Positions 1 through 9,317 of a DNA stretch of 37,907 nucleotides are shown piece by piece. Positions within the stretch are counted from its first letter, which is position 1. Every line of letters begins with the position of its first letter. Position numbers and translations under genes: made by a program. A model generated the notes under the pieces. The model was given only the letters and a program-made list of their open reading frames with translations, had not been told where the DNA came from and did not search any database. This stretch comes from SAR116 cluster bacterium AG-355-O21 (GTDB lineage Bacteria > Pseudomonadota > Alphaproteobacteria > Thalassobaculales > Thalassobaculaceae), in contig QCEM01000021.1 of assembly GCA_003280605.1 (NCBI GenBank), positions 1-37,907 of the forward strand, in the 5' to 3' direction.

Positions 1-358
1 GGGCCACATAGAACATCGAAATAATGGCCGGCCCGACGATAGCAATGCCAATGCCAGCGGCGGTTGCCGACAGAATGACCAACCATGTTGAGGAGTCGGC
101 AAGAAGTGCAAATGCCCGCTCAAAACTATGATCTTGGTCAAACATTTTTAATGCTGACGGCAAGATCCCAATGATATTTAAACTGCCGATGCAGATTGTC
201 TTATAGCGCTCACGACGATTATCGATGATGCCGACGACAATCGTTGGCGCCATTCCAAAAAAGACCAAAAAAGCCACCGGAACAAATGTCATCAGGACAG
301 ACAACACAAGTAAGGCGAGAAGGACCCGATTAGCCGGGCTTAAATATTTTCCAGCCAT
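1..358 (-). CDS. Partial integral membrane protein, uncharacterised
   Basis: The first 119 codons of a gene whose 3' part lies outside the window. The translation starts MAGKYLSPANRVLLALLVLS and is strongly hydrophobic. One membrane stretch covers about residues 12-45 (two short or one long segment), followed by a basic loop (NRRERYK), a weaker hydrophobic stretch near 55-70 and another near 92-119. There is no visible signal-peptide cleavage site and no recognisable catalytic motif. The ATG lies 8 nt after the stop codon of the kinase-like gene on the same strand, so the two are almost certainly co-transcribed and perhaps translationally coupled. I do not recognise the family. The pairing with a tail-anchored kinase-like protein suggests a shared membrane role, but that is inference. 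Confidence 0.75.
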   Translation of the reverse strand, partial: MAGKYLSPANRVLLALLVLSVLMTFVPVAFLVFFGMAPTIVVGIIDNRRERYKTICIGSLNIIGILPSALKMFDQDHSFERAFALLADSSTWLVILSATAAGIGIAIVGPAIISMFYVA

Positions 359-366
359 AGCGCTTG

Positions 367-2382
367 CTACCCCTTACCGATGGCCCAAAGAATAAAAATA
401 ACCGAACTGCCCACGGCACCAATAATACCGGCGATGATGGCGGCCACTTGATCACCGATTTCATGTGCGATCATGCTGCGGTTCTCCAGAACTTTATTGA
501 TCGAATTGACCTGTTCCGTATGGCTTGAATAGGCTTTGACCGCGCGCGAAAACTCGACTCGATCTTTTTGCAAAGCAGAGCCGTCATTGAGCAAATCCAA
601 AATATCCGACAAGATACCTTTTTCACCAACCGCACTGATTTTTTTGCTCATCGCTTCGCGGGTTCGCAGGTTATGAAACTGCTCAAAAACGACCGACGCC
701 AAAGACACGAACCAGGCACAAAGATTCGGCACCGGCGGCAGCTCAATATCTTTTTGCAGGCGCGCCAAAATGGATAACGCCGTGAGCAGTTCCAAAATCG
801 GCGGCACATCTTCACCGTTCAGCGCGTCGAACTCCTCCTGCTCAAAAGGAAAATTGTGAGCCATCATGAAGGCGGCGATATGTTTGTCGAAAGGCAGCTG
901 CGATTGGTCTTGCGTGACCGCTGCCGCATCTAGTCCACGCAGCAGATCGGCAGCATCAAAAACCATCGCATCGACAAGCAACGGGCTTAGGCAATGGCTA
1001 TTCGGATTAAGCTTATATAAAACGCGCTCTAATCCATCACCCCAGTTATTGGTGTCCAGAAGCGCCGGCAGGCCCTCAAAAACACTCAACAGCGGCAGAT
1101 ATTCAGACTGTGATCGTGACTGCAACGCGACCCAGTTTTTTGCGAACCGCGACCGTATGATAGATGTCAGCACGTTCAATTTGCGCTCGTCCGTCGTATG
1201 CGCTGCCAAAGCTGTTCCAACCCCGGCCAGTTGCACTGCCATACCGTGATGGCGAATTGGCCCTGTTGGATCCAAGGCGATGCACATATTCGTGACCAAG
1301 GTCTCGTTGGGAATTGTATTTATATCTCGGACAAACTGATTGGGGCCGACAACGGCCCGAATATGCCCCAATACTTCGGAATCATTTAAGCTGTCGTTCA
1401 GCCATTTATCAAAAGTTGCGGCCCGGATGATGGCCGCTGCACTGGGCCAATCATTGCCCAACAAATAGGACGCACTGCGGGCATTTTCGGCTTTCTCGGT
1501 GCCAATTTGTAGGGCAACGGCCGCCCGTTTGACTTGCGCCAATTGTTTTGGCGCCGATTGTCGGCCATTTAGCCAGGCATCAATATCACGCAGGTTCCAA
1601 CGCAATTGCGGATCATCGTGCAGCATGCCGCGCAACAGCTCGGTAATATTGAACTGAAAGCGGGTTTTCGGCATCAATGCCGCAAAGCTGCTTTTGGCGA
1701 TTTTCTCTTGGATGATGACGCTAGGTTCTTCGGTCTCCATCGGCGGCTTGCCCAGGAGCAAACTTAAAATTGTCACCCCAAGGGCATAGATATCATCGGC
1801 TTGGGTGCCCTCGCCGCGGGCTTCCGGATCGGCGGCAGCGATTGGCACGGCTTCAAATTGTGCTGCTTGTGCATAGGCCGGCGGCCCCGAGCTCGCATCC
1901 CCAATAACAATCGCGCTTTTGGTTTCATCGATGAAATATAGGTTTTCAAACCGAATGCTTCGATGGGTTTTTTTATATGAGTTCAAGATATCAAGCGCCT
2001 CAACCGCCGGAACGATCAAGGCTTGAATAACTTTATCCTCCGCAAAGCCTGCCCCTGTTTCACGCAATGCTGCGGCAACCTGCCCGCCCTTCGGCATTTG
2101 GTAAATCAAAAATAGATGCTCTGCGCCGGTTTCCGGCCATTTAACGACCGCCCAGTGAACAGCACGCATAAAGCCGGCAGAAGTAATGCTGCAGGCATCT
2201 TTGAAGAAGTCCAACCGTGCGGTCAGCCGCGGATCGCACAACAAGCCGAACATTGTCGGGATTTCAGATTCCAGCTGTCGCACCGCGTAAGCCTCGGCAG
2301 TCGGGGTATTAAACTCAGGCAACAATGAATCGGCGTAAACCTCATACGCATTTTCGATTGTGAACCGGTCGTTCTCAGACAT
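367..2382 (-). CDS. Tail-anchored protein with degenerate Ser/Thr kinase-like domain (probable pseudokinase)
   Basis: 671 residues from the ATG at 2382, which has GTAGGGG upstream; a TTG six codons earlier lacks such a site. Residues about 75-270 resemble the C-lobe of a Hanks-type kinase, but the motifs are degraded. HRSIRFENL (140-148) stands where HRDxKxxN is expected, so the catalytic Asp is Ser. GDASSG (161-166) stands in place of DFG, and no glycine-rich loop is visible. The alpha-F aspartate is kept in DDIYALG (196-202). A long helical region follows, and the last ~25 residues (about 645-667) form a single hydrophobic helix ending WAIGKG, typical of a C-terminal membrane anchor. It lies downstream of purA on the same strand. 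Databases usually call such proteins serine/threonine kinases; the sequence argues against normal phosphotransfer. Confidence 0.85.
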   Translation of the reverse strand: MSENDRFTIENAYEVYADSLLPEFNTPTAEAYAVRQLESEIPTMFGLLCDPRLTARLDFFKDACSITSAGFMRAVHWAVVKWPETGAEHLFLIYQMPKGGQVAAALRETGAGFAEDKVIQALIVPAVEALDILNSYKKTHRSIRFENLYFIDETKSAIVIGDASSGPPAYAQAAQFEAVPIAAADPEARGEGTQADDIYALGVTILSLLLGKPPMETEEPSVIIQEKIAKSSFAALMPKTRFQFNITELLRGMLHDDPQLRWNLRDIDAWLNGRQSAPKQLAQVKRAAVALQIGTEKAENARSASYLLGNDWPSAAAIIRAATFDKWLNDSLNDSEVLGHIRAVVGPNQFVRDINTIPNETLVTNMCIALDPTGPIRHHGMAVQLAGVGTALAAHTTDERKLNVLTSIIRSRFAKNWVALQSRSQSEYLPLLSVFEGLPALLDTNNWGDGLERVLYKLNPNSHCLSPLLVDAMVFDAADLLRGLDAAAVTQDQSQLPFDKHIAAFMMAHNFPFEQEEFDALNGEDVPPILELLTALSILARLQKDIELPPVPNLCAWFVSLASVVFEQFHNLRTREAMSKKISAVGEKGILSDILDLLNDGSALQKDRVEFSRAVKAYSSHTEQVNSINKVLENRSMIAHEIGDQVAAIIAGIIGAVGSSVIFILWAIGKG

Positions 2383-2488
2383 ATATGCCCCTACGCGCAA
2401 GAATAGGAAAAGTACAAAAAGTCACACGCGGTAGACGGGAACGGTCTTAGTTAAATTCATGTACTCCTTAAATATTATCACGTTGGTT

Positions 2489-3778
2489 TTAATCCGCAAA
2501 GGGATCCTGAACCAAAATTGTGTCTTCCCGTTCCGGACTGGTTGACACCATGCCGACGGGTGCGGCGATGAGTTCCTCGATCCGGCGAATATATTTGATG
2601 GCATTCGCAGGCAATTGCGCCCAGGAACGCGCACCACGTGTGCTTTCCGACCAACCCTCGACAGTCTCATAAACTGGTTGAACGGCAGCTTGAGCGGCAG
2701 GATTTGCCGGCAAGTAATCGAGCTTTTCACCATTTAAAGAATAGCCGACACAGACTTTAATCTCCTCCAGCCCGTCCAGCACATCTAGCTTAGTTAAGGC
2801 GATGCCTGACACACCGCCAACCTTGATCGCTTGCCGAACCATTACCGCATCAAACCAACCACAACGGCGTTTGCGGCCAGTCACAGTGCCAAATTCGTGG
2901 CCGCGCTCACCCAATAAGGTGCCAATTTCGTCATCCAGCTCGGTTGGAAACGGACCTGTGCCAACACGTGTCGTATAGGCCTTTGCGATCCCCAGCACAT
3001 AACCAATCGCGGTCGGGCCGATCCCGGACCCTGTTGCAGCCTGCCCGGCAACCGTATTCGAGGAGGTCACAAACGGATAAGTGCCATGGTCAATATCCAA
3101 CATTGCCGCCTGCGCACCTTCGAACAAAATGCGCCGCCCACGGCGACGCATGTCATCAAGGCGCGCCCATGAACGACCGGCAAACGGCAAAATCAAGGGT
3201 GCGACTTGTTGCAGCTTCGCAAGCAGGGCGTCGCTTGACTCCTCGTCTTCGCCGACGCCGCGCAGATAGGCGTTATGATGCGCCAGTAAGTCGGCAATTT
3301 TTTGCTTCAAGACATCGTGGTCCGTTAAGTCACAGACCCGAACCGCCCGTCGCCCGGCCTTATCTTCATAGGCCGGGCCAATGCCACGCCCGGTGGTGCC
3401 GAGTTTGCGATCACCGCGCTGGCCTTCGCGGATGCCGTCAAGGCGTTGGTGCAGCGGCAAGATCAAAACCGCACTATCCGAGAGCAGCAATTGCTCCGGG
3501 GTGACGGTGACACCTTGTGATTGTAGCTGAGTGATTTCCGCCAGCAATGCCCAGGGGTCAACGACAACGCCATTGCCGATAATCGACAGCTGGCCGCGCA
3601 CAACACCAGAGGGCAACAGGCTTAATTTATAGGTCTCCTCGCCGACCACCAGCGTGTGGCCTGCATTGTGTCCGCCCTGAAAACGAACCACAACGTCCGC
3701 CCGTGCGGCCAACCAATCGACAATTTTTCCCTTACCTTCGTCGCCCCATTGGGCACCAACGACCGCAACATTACTCAT
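2489..3778 (-). CDS. purA: Adenylosuccinate synthetase
   Basis: 429 residues, the usual full length. It couples IMP and aspartate with GTP hydrolysis to give adenylosuccinate, the first committed step from IMP to AMP, in the cytoplasm. The N-terminal GDEGKGK loop (residues 12-18, with the catalytic Asp13), GGHNAGHT (35-42, catalytic His41) and the IMP-binding [16 protein letters not shown] stretch are intact, and the C-terminal GTP-binding part is complete. The start [18 protein letters not shown] matches the family. It sits 24 nt after hisZ on the same strand. Downstream, 106 nt separate it from the kinase-like gene; I see no clear terminator there, so read-through is possible. Identification is secure. 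Confidence 0.97.
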   Translation of the reverse strand: MSNVAVVGAQWGDEGKGKIVDWLAARADVVVRFQGGHNAGHTLVVGEETYKLSLLPSGVVRGQLSIIGNGVVVDPWALLAEITQLQSQGVTVTPEQLLLSDSAVLILPLHQRLDGIREGQRGDRKLGTTGRGIGPAYEDKAGRRAVRVCDLTDHDVLKQKIADLLAHHNAYLRGVGEDEESSDALLAKLQQVAPLILPFAGRSWARLDDMRRRGRRILFEGAQAAMLDIDHGTYPFVTSSNTVAGQAATGSGIGPTAIGYVLGIAKAYTTRVGTGPFPTELDDEIGTLLGERGHEFGTVTGRKRRCGWFDAVMVRQAIKVGGVSGIALTKLDVLDGLEEIKVCVGYSLNGEKLDYLPANPAAQAAVQPVYETVEGWSESTRGARSWAQLPANAIKYIRRIEELIAAPVGMVSTSPEREDTILVQDPFAD

Positions 3779-3802
3779 TTGACAGATCCGCTGTTAGAAA
3801 TC

Positions 3803-4987
3803 TCAAAAATCATCCGGCATCGACTCGCTCAGGTCGATGGCCGTCCCGTCTATCAAAGCGTGGGTGCAATCAAGACGTCGCGCTTCGGCCTGCAAATCAT
3901 CAACCACGCCCAGACAACTCACTGTTGTCCAACCAGCCTTACGCCATTTAACGGCTGCATCATAACTTAGATCTGCAGGAATTAGCATGCGGCGGCGTGC
4001 CGTCGGCGCCGGCAAGGCGCGCAACAAGGTCTCCATATACAATGTGAAGCCCATGGATGGCTCAGGACTTGCCGCATTCACCATGTATCGGCCACCACGA
4101 CCAAGTTCACCGCGAACCCCCGCTCTGAAAAGACTAAAAGCGATGCCGCTGTAATACTCGAAACCACGGTTTTCAACCGGATCAATGGTCAGTGCCAAAT
4201 TTGGTTTCGCCGTCCGCACCTGGTCAATCACAGCCGATAAATTACTGATCATCTGACGCGCCGGCGCCGGCAGGTCAAGGGATGCAATTTTTGCCAAGCT
4301 CGGCTCGACTGTTCCGGTAGCCAGCATCAAGTCAGTCAAAATCCCGCTGGCCGGACCTGCCAGTTCTGCAACCAAAGCCACGTCTTTATGATCTAAGGCG
4401 TCGCGCAGAGCCGAGCCCGCCGCAACCGATAGGTCAAACGTGTTGCATAAAAATGGCACCAATGTCGGCAATGACAGATCAACCGAGATGTCGTCAATAC
4501 CAATCGCCAGCAGCGCATCGACAGCCAGAATGATCATCTCGATTTCAGCGGCCAATTGCGCACTGCCGATAAGTTCGGCGCCAACTTGAACCAGTTCCCG
4601 CTCAGGATTTAGGGCATCGCCGGACACCCGCAGAACCTCGCCGGCATAACACAGCCGCAAAGGCCGCGCTTCAGCCGATAACCTGGTGCTGGCCAAGCGG
4701 GCGGCCTGCACCGTCATATCGGCCCGCATTCCCATCATTCGCTGCGATACAGGGTCCATGACACGAAAGGTTTGCGCCGACATGGCGGCACCCGGGCCCG
4801 AAAAGAGAGATTCCTCAAATTCCAATAACGGCGGTTTTATGCGTTGATAGCCATGCCCGCGCAAGCAACCGATCAACTGTTCCATCGCTTCCGCTGCATG
4901 TTGCGCATCCGGCGGCAGAACATCACGCAGTCCGGCCGGCAAAAGGGCGCGGCGGCGCAAATCGGCGTCGATATCTTCGCTGCTCAC
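3803..4987 (-). CDS. hisZ: ATP phosphoribosyltransferase regulatory subunit HisZ
   Basis: 394 residues resembling the catalytic core of histidyl-tRNA synthetase but without its anticodon-binding domain, the hallmark of HisZ. The segments LLPAGLRDVLPPDA, FRVMDPVSQRMMGMRADMT and ENRGFEYYSGIAFSLF correspond to class II synthetase motifs. HisZ binds the short catalytic HisG to form the active, histidine-feedback-inhibited enzyme of the first histidine step (PRPP plus ATP). No hisG is visible in the window. Translation probably starts at GTG 4987 behind GGGAG with a 7-nt spacer. It lies between serA (about 130 nt upstream) and purA (24 nt downstream), an arrangement I recall as common in alphaproteobacteria. 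Confidence 0.93.
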   Translation of the reverse strand: MSSEDIDADLRRRALLPAGLRDVLPPDAQHAAEAMEQLIGCLRGHGYQRIKPPLLEFEESLFSGPGAAMSAQTFRVMDPVSQRMMGMRADMTVQAARLASTRLSAEARPLRLCYAGEVLRVSGDALNPERELVQVGAELIGSAQLAAEIEMIILAVDALLAIGIDDISVDLSLPTLVPFLCNTFDLSVAAGSALRDALDHKDVALVAELAGPASGILTDLMLATGTVEPSLAKIASLDLPAPARQMISNLSAVIDQVRTAKPNLALTIDPVENRGFEYYSGIAFSLFRAGVRGELGRGGRYMVNAASPEPSMGFTLYMETLLRALPAPTARRRMLIPADLSYDAAVKWRKAGWTTVSCLGVVDDLQAEARRLDCTHALIDGTAIDLSESMPDDF

Positions 4988-5120
4988 GTTTTTGCTCCCG
5001 TTATCCCAAACAGTCCGACGTCCTGGACCCGGCGTTTCCTAGCTTGGTTAACCGAAAATGTCACTATCAGAGACGCAAGCCGGCCTTAAAAGCCGCATAA
5101 TGTCCACTGCCACAGCACCC

Positions 5121-6704
5121 TTAGCAGGCAAAATGCAATGCATCGGCGCGCACCACATGCGGCAAATCACGAACTTCACCCAACAGCTTTTCGCCAACGG
5201 CGTCATCAATTTCGACCAAGGCGATAGCTTCTTCACCGCGCGCGCTTCGACCAAGATGGAAGGTGGCGATGTTAACGCCGCTTTCACCCAACAAGCTGCC
5301 TAAGGCACCAATAAAACCTGGCTTATCCCAGTTTCGGATATACAGCATATGGGCGCCGAATTCGGCCTCGACCGAAATCCCTTGAACGTCCACCAAGCGC
5401 GGCTTATTGCCGCCAATCAAGGTGCCGCTGACGGTCCGGCTTCGGTCGCCAAGATCAATGCTGACCGATAAGCCGGTGTTATAATCTGTCGGCCGGTCGG
5501 TGCGCACCACATTGACCGTGATGCCGCGATCATGTGCGGTACTGACAGCATTAACCATATTGACCGTATCTGTTGATGGGCGCAGCAAGCCCGCCAGCGT
5601 CGCTGCTGTCACCGGGTCGGTATTTAACCCTGCTGCCTGCCCGGAAAACTCTAAGGTCACAGATTTAATACCGGTGCGTGTCACCTGCCCCAGGAAACTG
5701 CCCAACAGTTCACCCAACTGCATATACGGTTTCAGCACCGGTGCCTCTTCGGCCGACACCGAGGCCATATTGATGGCGTTGGTCACGGCGCCGGTGAGCA
5801 GGTAATCCGCCATTTGCTCGGCGACTTGCAGTGCGACCTTTTCTTGAGCTTCCATGGTGGCCGCGCCAAGGTGCGGGGTTGCGACCAGATTAGCGGCGCC
5901 AAAGAGGATGTTTTCTTGCGCCGGTTCAACCGCGAAAACGTCAATCGCAGCGCCGGCCACATGGCCACTATCAAGGGCCACCCGCAGCGCGTCTTCATCG
6001 ATCAGGCCACCACGCGCACAATTAACAATGCGCACTCCTGGTTTCATCTTATTCAATGCGTTGGCATCGATGATGCCGCGGGTGCTGTCCGTCAACGGCG
6101 TGTGCAAGGTGATGAAATCAGCTTCGGCAAATAATTGCTCCAACTCAACCTTGGCGACATTCAACTCTTGGGCACGGTTTTCGGTCAAAAACGGATCAAA
6201 TGCCATAACCTTCATTTTCAGGCCCTGGGCCCGATCGGCAACAATCGAGCCGATGTTCCCACAGCCAATGAGACCGAGACGCTTGCCTGTTAATTCAGCC
6301 CCCATAAAGGCGGACTTTTCCCATTTGCCTGCTTGCGTAGACTGGTTTGCAGCGGGGATTTGGCGGGCCACCGCAAGCATCATTGCGATCGCATGTTCAG
6401 CGGTGGTGATGGCATTGCCAAAGGGCGTGTTCATCACCACAACACCATTTTGTGTGGCTGCCGCAACATCAATATTATCAACGCCGATTCCCGCCCGGCC
6501 AATGACTTTTAAGTTGCCGGCAGCAGCCAGAACGGCTGCCGTCGCCTTGGTGGCAGAGCGCACCGCCAGGCCCTCATAATCGCCAATACGGTCCAGCAAT
6601 TGCTCCGGCGTCAACTTGGTATCAACGTCAACGTCAATGCCGCGATCACGAAAAATATCAGCGGCACGAGGGCTTAAATTATCGGAAATAAGGACTTTAA
6701 CCAT
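5121..6704 (-). CDS. serA: D-3-phosphoglycerate dehydrogenase (long form, ACT domain)
   Basis: 527 residues, the long form of the enzyme that oxidises 3-phosphoglycerate to 3-phosphohydroxypyruvate with NAD+, the first step of serine synthesis. The Rossmann motif GCGNIG (147-152), catalytic Arg231 (NCARGG), Glu260 (AVEP) and His278 (TPHLGAAT) are all present. After the catalytic core come an intervening allosteric substrate-binding-type domain (about 315-450) and a C-terminal ACT domain (about 455-527, with GFIGALGSLLGESGVNIA), the usual serine sensor. It follows serC by 61 nt on the same strand. The ribosome binding site is weak (GAAAGAAATTT). Secure call. Confidence 0.97.
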   Translation of the reverse strand: MVKVLISDNLSPRAADIFRDRGIDVDVDTKLTPEQLLDRIGDYEGLAVRSATKATAAVLAAAGNLKVIGRAGIGVDNIDVAAATQNGVVVMNTPFGNAITTAEHAIAMMLAVARQIPAANQSTQAGKWEKSAFMGAELTGKRLGLIGCGNIGSIVADRAQGLKMKVMAFDPFLTENRAQELNVAKVELEQLFAEADFITLHTPLTDSTRGIIDANALNKMKPGVRIVNCARGGLIDEDALRVALDSGHVAGAAIDVFAVEPAQENILFGAANLVATPHLGAATMEAQEKVALQVAEQMADYLLTGAVTNAINMASVSAEEAPVLKPYMQLGELLGSFLGQVTRTGIKSVTLEFSGQAAGLNTDPVTAATLAGLLRPSTDTVNMVNAVSTAHDRGITVNVVRTDRPTDYNTGLSVSIDLGDRSRTVSGTLIGGNKPRLVDVQGISVEAEFGAHMLYIRNWDKPGFIGALGSLLGESGVNIATFHLGRSARGEEAIALVEIDDAVGEKLLGEVRDLPHVVRADALHFAC

Positions 6705-6765
6705 CGATCAAATTTCTTTCATGTGAACCGTCGCCAAAGGGCGGACTCGGTGGTGGTGTCGGCAA

Positions 6766-7929
6766 TCAGCCAGCCGCAGTTTGCGCACGCTTGAGCTCGC
6801 CATAGGCCCAATCGAGCCAGGGCAAAAGAGCGGCGATATCGGCGCTTTCAACTGTCGCCCCGCCCCAGATACGGAGCCCTGGTGGCGCATCACGATAGCC
6901 GTTGATGTCAAAGCCTGCGCCTGCCGCTTCAACCGATGCCTCGATTGCTTTGGCGATCGCTGCCTGTGCGGCGCTGTCCTGGGCTGTCGCCCACGGGTCG
7001 GTGAACCGCAAACAAATAGAGGTATTTGAGCGAGTCGCTGGGTCCACTGCCAAGAAATCACACCAATCAGAGGTTGCCGCCCAATCGGCGATGACCGCAA
7101 GATTCGCCTCGGAACGTGCGATCAAGCCGGCAAGCCCGCCGCAGCTTTCGGCCCAGGCCAAGGCGTCCAGTAAGTCTTCCACGCATAGCAAGGACACGGT
7201 GTTGAGGGTAGCACCCGCAAACAATGTCTCGTCAAGCTTGCCCTTTTTCGTCATCCGGAAGATTTTTGGCAAAGGCCACGGCGGGGTATAGCTTTCCAAG
7301 CGTGCGACGGCCCGCGGCGACAACACCAAGACCCCATGGGCAGCCTCGCCGCCAAGGACTTTTTGCCAAGAAAACGTCGTCACATCGAGCTTCTCCCACG
7401 GCAAGTCCATGGCGAACGCTGCCGAGGTTGCATCACAAAAGGTCAAACCGGCGCGATCGGCTGCAATCCAATCACCATCGGTCACCTTGACGCCGGAGGT
7501 GGTGCCATTCCAGGTAAAGACCACATCGCGGTCGGTATCAATCGCAGACAAGTCCGGGAGCGCCCCATAGTCCGCCTCGATGCAGCGCACATCTTGCAAC
7601 TTTAGTTGCCCGACCACGTCGCTGACCCAAGCTTTGCCGAAACTTTCCCATGCCACCATGTCAACGCCGCGGGCACCGAGCATTGACCACATCGCCATTT
7701 CAATGGCGCCGGTATCAGACGCCGGCACAATCGCCAGCCGATAATCCGCCGGCAAATGTAACAACGCCGCCATGCCATCGATGGCTGCTTTCAGTTTAGA
7801 TTTTCCGAGTTCGGAGCGGTGTGAGCGGCCAACGGCGGCATCGCTCAGAACAGTGGGGGCCCATCCGGGTCGCTTCGCGCATGGTCCGGATGAGAAATGG
7901 GGTGCCTGCGGTAAAACCGTCGGTTTCAT
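6766..7929 (-). CDS. serC: Phosphoserine aminotransferase
   Basis: PLP enzyme converting 3-phosphohydroxypyruvate and glutamate to phosphoserine, the second step of serine synthesis; it may also act in PLP synthesis, and pdxA is elsewhere in the window. [13 protein letters not shown] opens the protein and [11 protein letters not shown] carries the Schiff-base lysine (Lys190). The type is that of alphaproteobacteria and archaea rather than the E. coli form. I chose ATG 7929 (MKPTVLPQ, 387 aa): AGTAGGA lies 9 nt upstream, whereas the ATG at 7938 directly abuts that site. It is the first gene of the serC-serA-hisZ-purA run and has its own promoter and leader hairpin. Confidence 0.96.
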   Translation of the reverse strand: MKPTVLPQAPHFSSGPCAKRPGWAPTVLSDAAVGRSHRSELGKSKLKAAIDGMAALLHLPADYRLAIVPASDTGAIEMAMWSMLGARGVDMVAWESFGKAWVSDVVGQLKLQDVRCIEADYGALPDLSAIDTDRDVVFTWNGTTSGVKVTDGDWIAADRAGLTFCDATSAAFAMDLPWEKLDVTTFSWQKVLGGEAAHGVLVLSPRAVARLESYTPPWPLPKIFRMTKKGKLDETLFAGATLNTVSLLCVEDLLDALAWAESCGGLAGLIARSEANLAVIADWAATSDWCDFLAVDPATRSNTSICLRFTDPWATAQDSAAQAAIAKAIEASVEAAGAGFDINGYRDAPPGLRIWGGATVESADIAALLPWLDWAYGELKRAQTAAG

Positions 7930-7949
7930 TTGAATCATCCTACTATGTA

Positions 7950-7969
7950 GCCGCTCGTTGGGGAGCGGC
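7950..7969 (-). promoter_or_regulatory. serC leader stem-loop (candidate serC RNA motif)
   Basis: On the minus strand a perfect 7-bp stem (GCCGCTC / GAGCGGC) with a 6-nt loop lies just upstream of the serC ribosome binding site, inside a leader of only about 45 nt. Structured serC leaders (Rfam serC motif) are known from alphaproteobacteria at exactly this place. I can match position, host group and hairpin, but not the full consensus. Confidence 0.5.
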
Positions 7970-7981
7970 GGCCCGGGACGG

Positions 7982-8009
7982 AAACTAGTCAGACGACTGC
8001 GACTGTCAA
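7982..8009 (-). promoter_or_regulatory. Sigma-70-type promoter for serC
   Basis: On the minus strand TTGACA (8004-8009) is a perfect -35 box, followed after 16 nt by TAGTTT (7982-7987) as -10. Transcription would start near 7975, giving a leader of roughly 45 nt that consists mainly of the serC stem-loop. Confidence 0.55.
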
Positions 8010-8168
8010 GCGCTTTTCCGGCAACACCGCCGCAAGCCGGCGCCGACAGGCGCTGAAAATGTGGCGGCGGCGGCCGCCATCAAGGCCGTGTTTTTATCTG
8101 AAACAACGCCTTAACAGCAGTGGCCTCAGCCTGCTAAGCTAGCGCGGGTTTTTTCAAGGAGCTGAGCC

Positions 8169-9308
8169 ATGAGTGGCGTTTTAGACGGGCTGTTGGTTGT
8201 CGCAATTGAGCAGGCGGTTGCCGCCCCTTATTGTTCAAGCCGACTTGCCGATGATGGGGCACGGGTGATCAAAGTTGAGCGCGCTGAAGGTGATTTTGGC
8301 CGCCGCTATGACAGTTTCGTGCATGGCGAAAGCGCATATTTCGTCTGGTTAAACCGCGGCAAAGAGAGTTTGGTTGCGGACATCAAAGACCCTGACGATG
8401 GCCAATTATTGCACCGAATCCTGAAAGACGCGGATGTTTTTATTCAAAACTTGGCCCCTGGTGCGGCGGCCCGCGCAGGATTCGATAGCGCTGAATTGCG
8501 GGCGAAAAACCCACGTCTGATCACGGTCGATATCAGCGGTTATGGTGAAGAAGGCGCTTATGCCGATATGAAAGCCTTTGACATGTTGGTTCAAGCCGAA
8601 AGCGGCCTTGTCTCAATTACCGGCGGCGCCAATGACATGGGCCGTGTTGGTGTTTCCGTTTGTGATATTGGCTGCGGTATGTACGCCCATACGGCGATTC
8701 TCAAAGCACTTCTAAAACGCGGCCAAACTGGCGAAGGCTCAGGCATCAAAGTCTCGCTGTTCTCCGGCATGGCAGAGTGGATGGCGGTGCCCATGCTGCA
8801 GCGTGACTATGGTGATTACGAAACCCCGCGACTGGGTTTGCATCACCCCTCCATTGCGCCTTATGGGGACTATCCCTGCGCCAATGGTGAACGGATCGTC
8901 ATTGGCATTCAAAATGAGCGGCAGTTCCAAGGGTTTTGTAGCCATGTGTTGATGCAACCTGACTTGCCAAAAAATCCGCTTTTCGCCACCAATGTCGCCC
9001 GATTGGAAAATCGTCCAGCCTTGGATGCGATCATCGAAGGGGTTGTGAGCGACGTTTCGCGGACCGACGTTCGGGCCCGGCTGGACAAAGCAGGGGTGCC
9101 ATATGGCGCCATCAACTCCGTTAAAGATCTGATTAACCATCCACAATTGAAACGTATTCCGGTACCGCTTGGTGACGGCAGTTTTGATACCGTTGCCCCG
9201 CCGGCGCAGTTTGTGGGTGATGAAATCAGCTTTCGGCCGGTGCCCGCGCTTGGCCAAAACAGTGCCGAAATTCGCGCTGAATTCGCGCTCAAAACGGCAG
9301 CGGATTAA
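8169..9308 (+). CDS. Family III CoA-transferase (CaiB/BaiF type)
   Basis: 379 residues. Family III enzymes move CoA between carboxylic acids through an aspartyl-CoA thioester. The N-terminal Rossmann-like part (AAPYCSSRLADDGARVIKVE) and the segments LNRGKESL, FIQNLAPGAAARAGF and ITVDISGYGEEGAY are typical. Asp166 in VSVCDIGCGMYA is the expected nucleophile. The acid it uses cannot be read from the sequence. The start has an excellent site, AAGGAG 7 nt before ATG. The gene diverges from serC, and cobU begins 9 nt after its stop, so the two are probably co-transcribed although no functional link is obvious. Confidence 0.92.
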   Translation: MSGVLDGLLVVAIEQAVAAPYCSSRLADDGARVIKVERAEGDFGRRYDSFVHGESAYFVWLNRGKESLVADIKDPDDGQLLHRILKDADVFIQNLAPGAAARAGFDSAELRAKNPRLITVDISGYGEEGAYADMKAFDMLVQAESGLVSITGGANDMGRVGVSVCDIGCGMYAHTAILKALLKRGQTGEGSGIKVSLFSGMAEWMAVPMLQRDYGDYETPRLGLHHPSIAPYGDYPCANGERIVIGIQNERQFQGFCSHVLMQPDLPKNPLFATNVARLENRPALDAIIEGVVSDVSRTDVRARLDKAGVPYGAINSVKDLINHPQLKRIPVPLGDGSFDTVAPPAQFVGDEISFRPVPALGQNSAEIRAEFALKTAAD

Positions 9309-9317
9309 GACGCTCGG

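Noticed and set aside
2944-3504. A 186-codon plus-strand frame antisense to purA
   Set aside because: It is fully antisense to a conserved enzyme; low stop-codon frequency in GC-rich genes explains such frames.
5854-6579. A 241-codon plus-strand frame antisense to serA
   Set aside because: Its serine- and alanine-rich low-complexity translation mirrors the codon pattern of serA; it is a shadow frame.
8105-8140. GGCCACTG on the minus strand near 8119, resembling part of a cobalamin riboswitch
   Set aside because: The other conserved boxes (the AGCCAGGAGACC-like element) are missing and the cob genes begin more than 1 kb away in a different arrangement.
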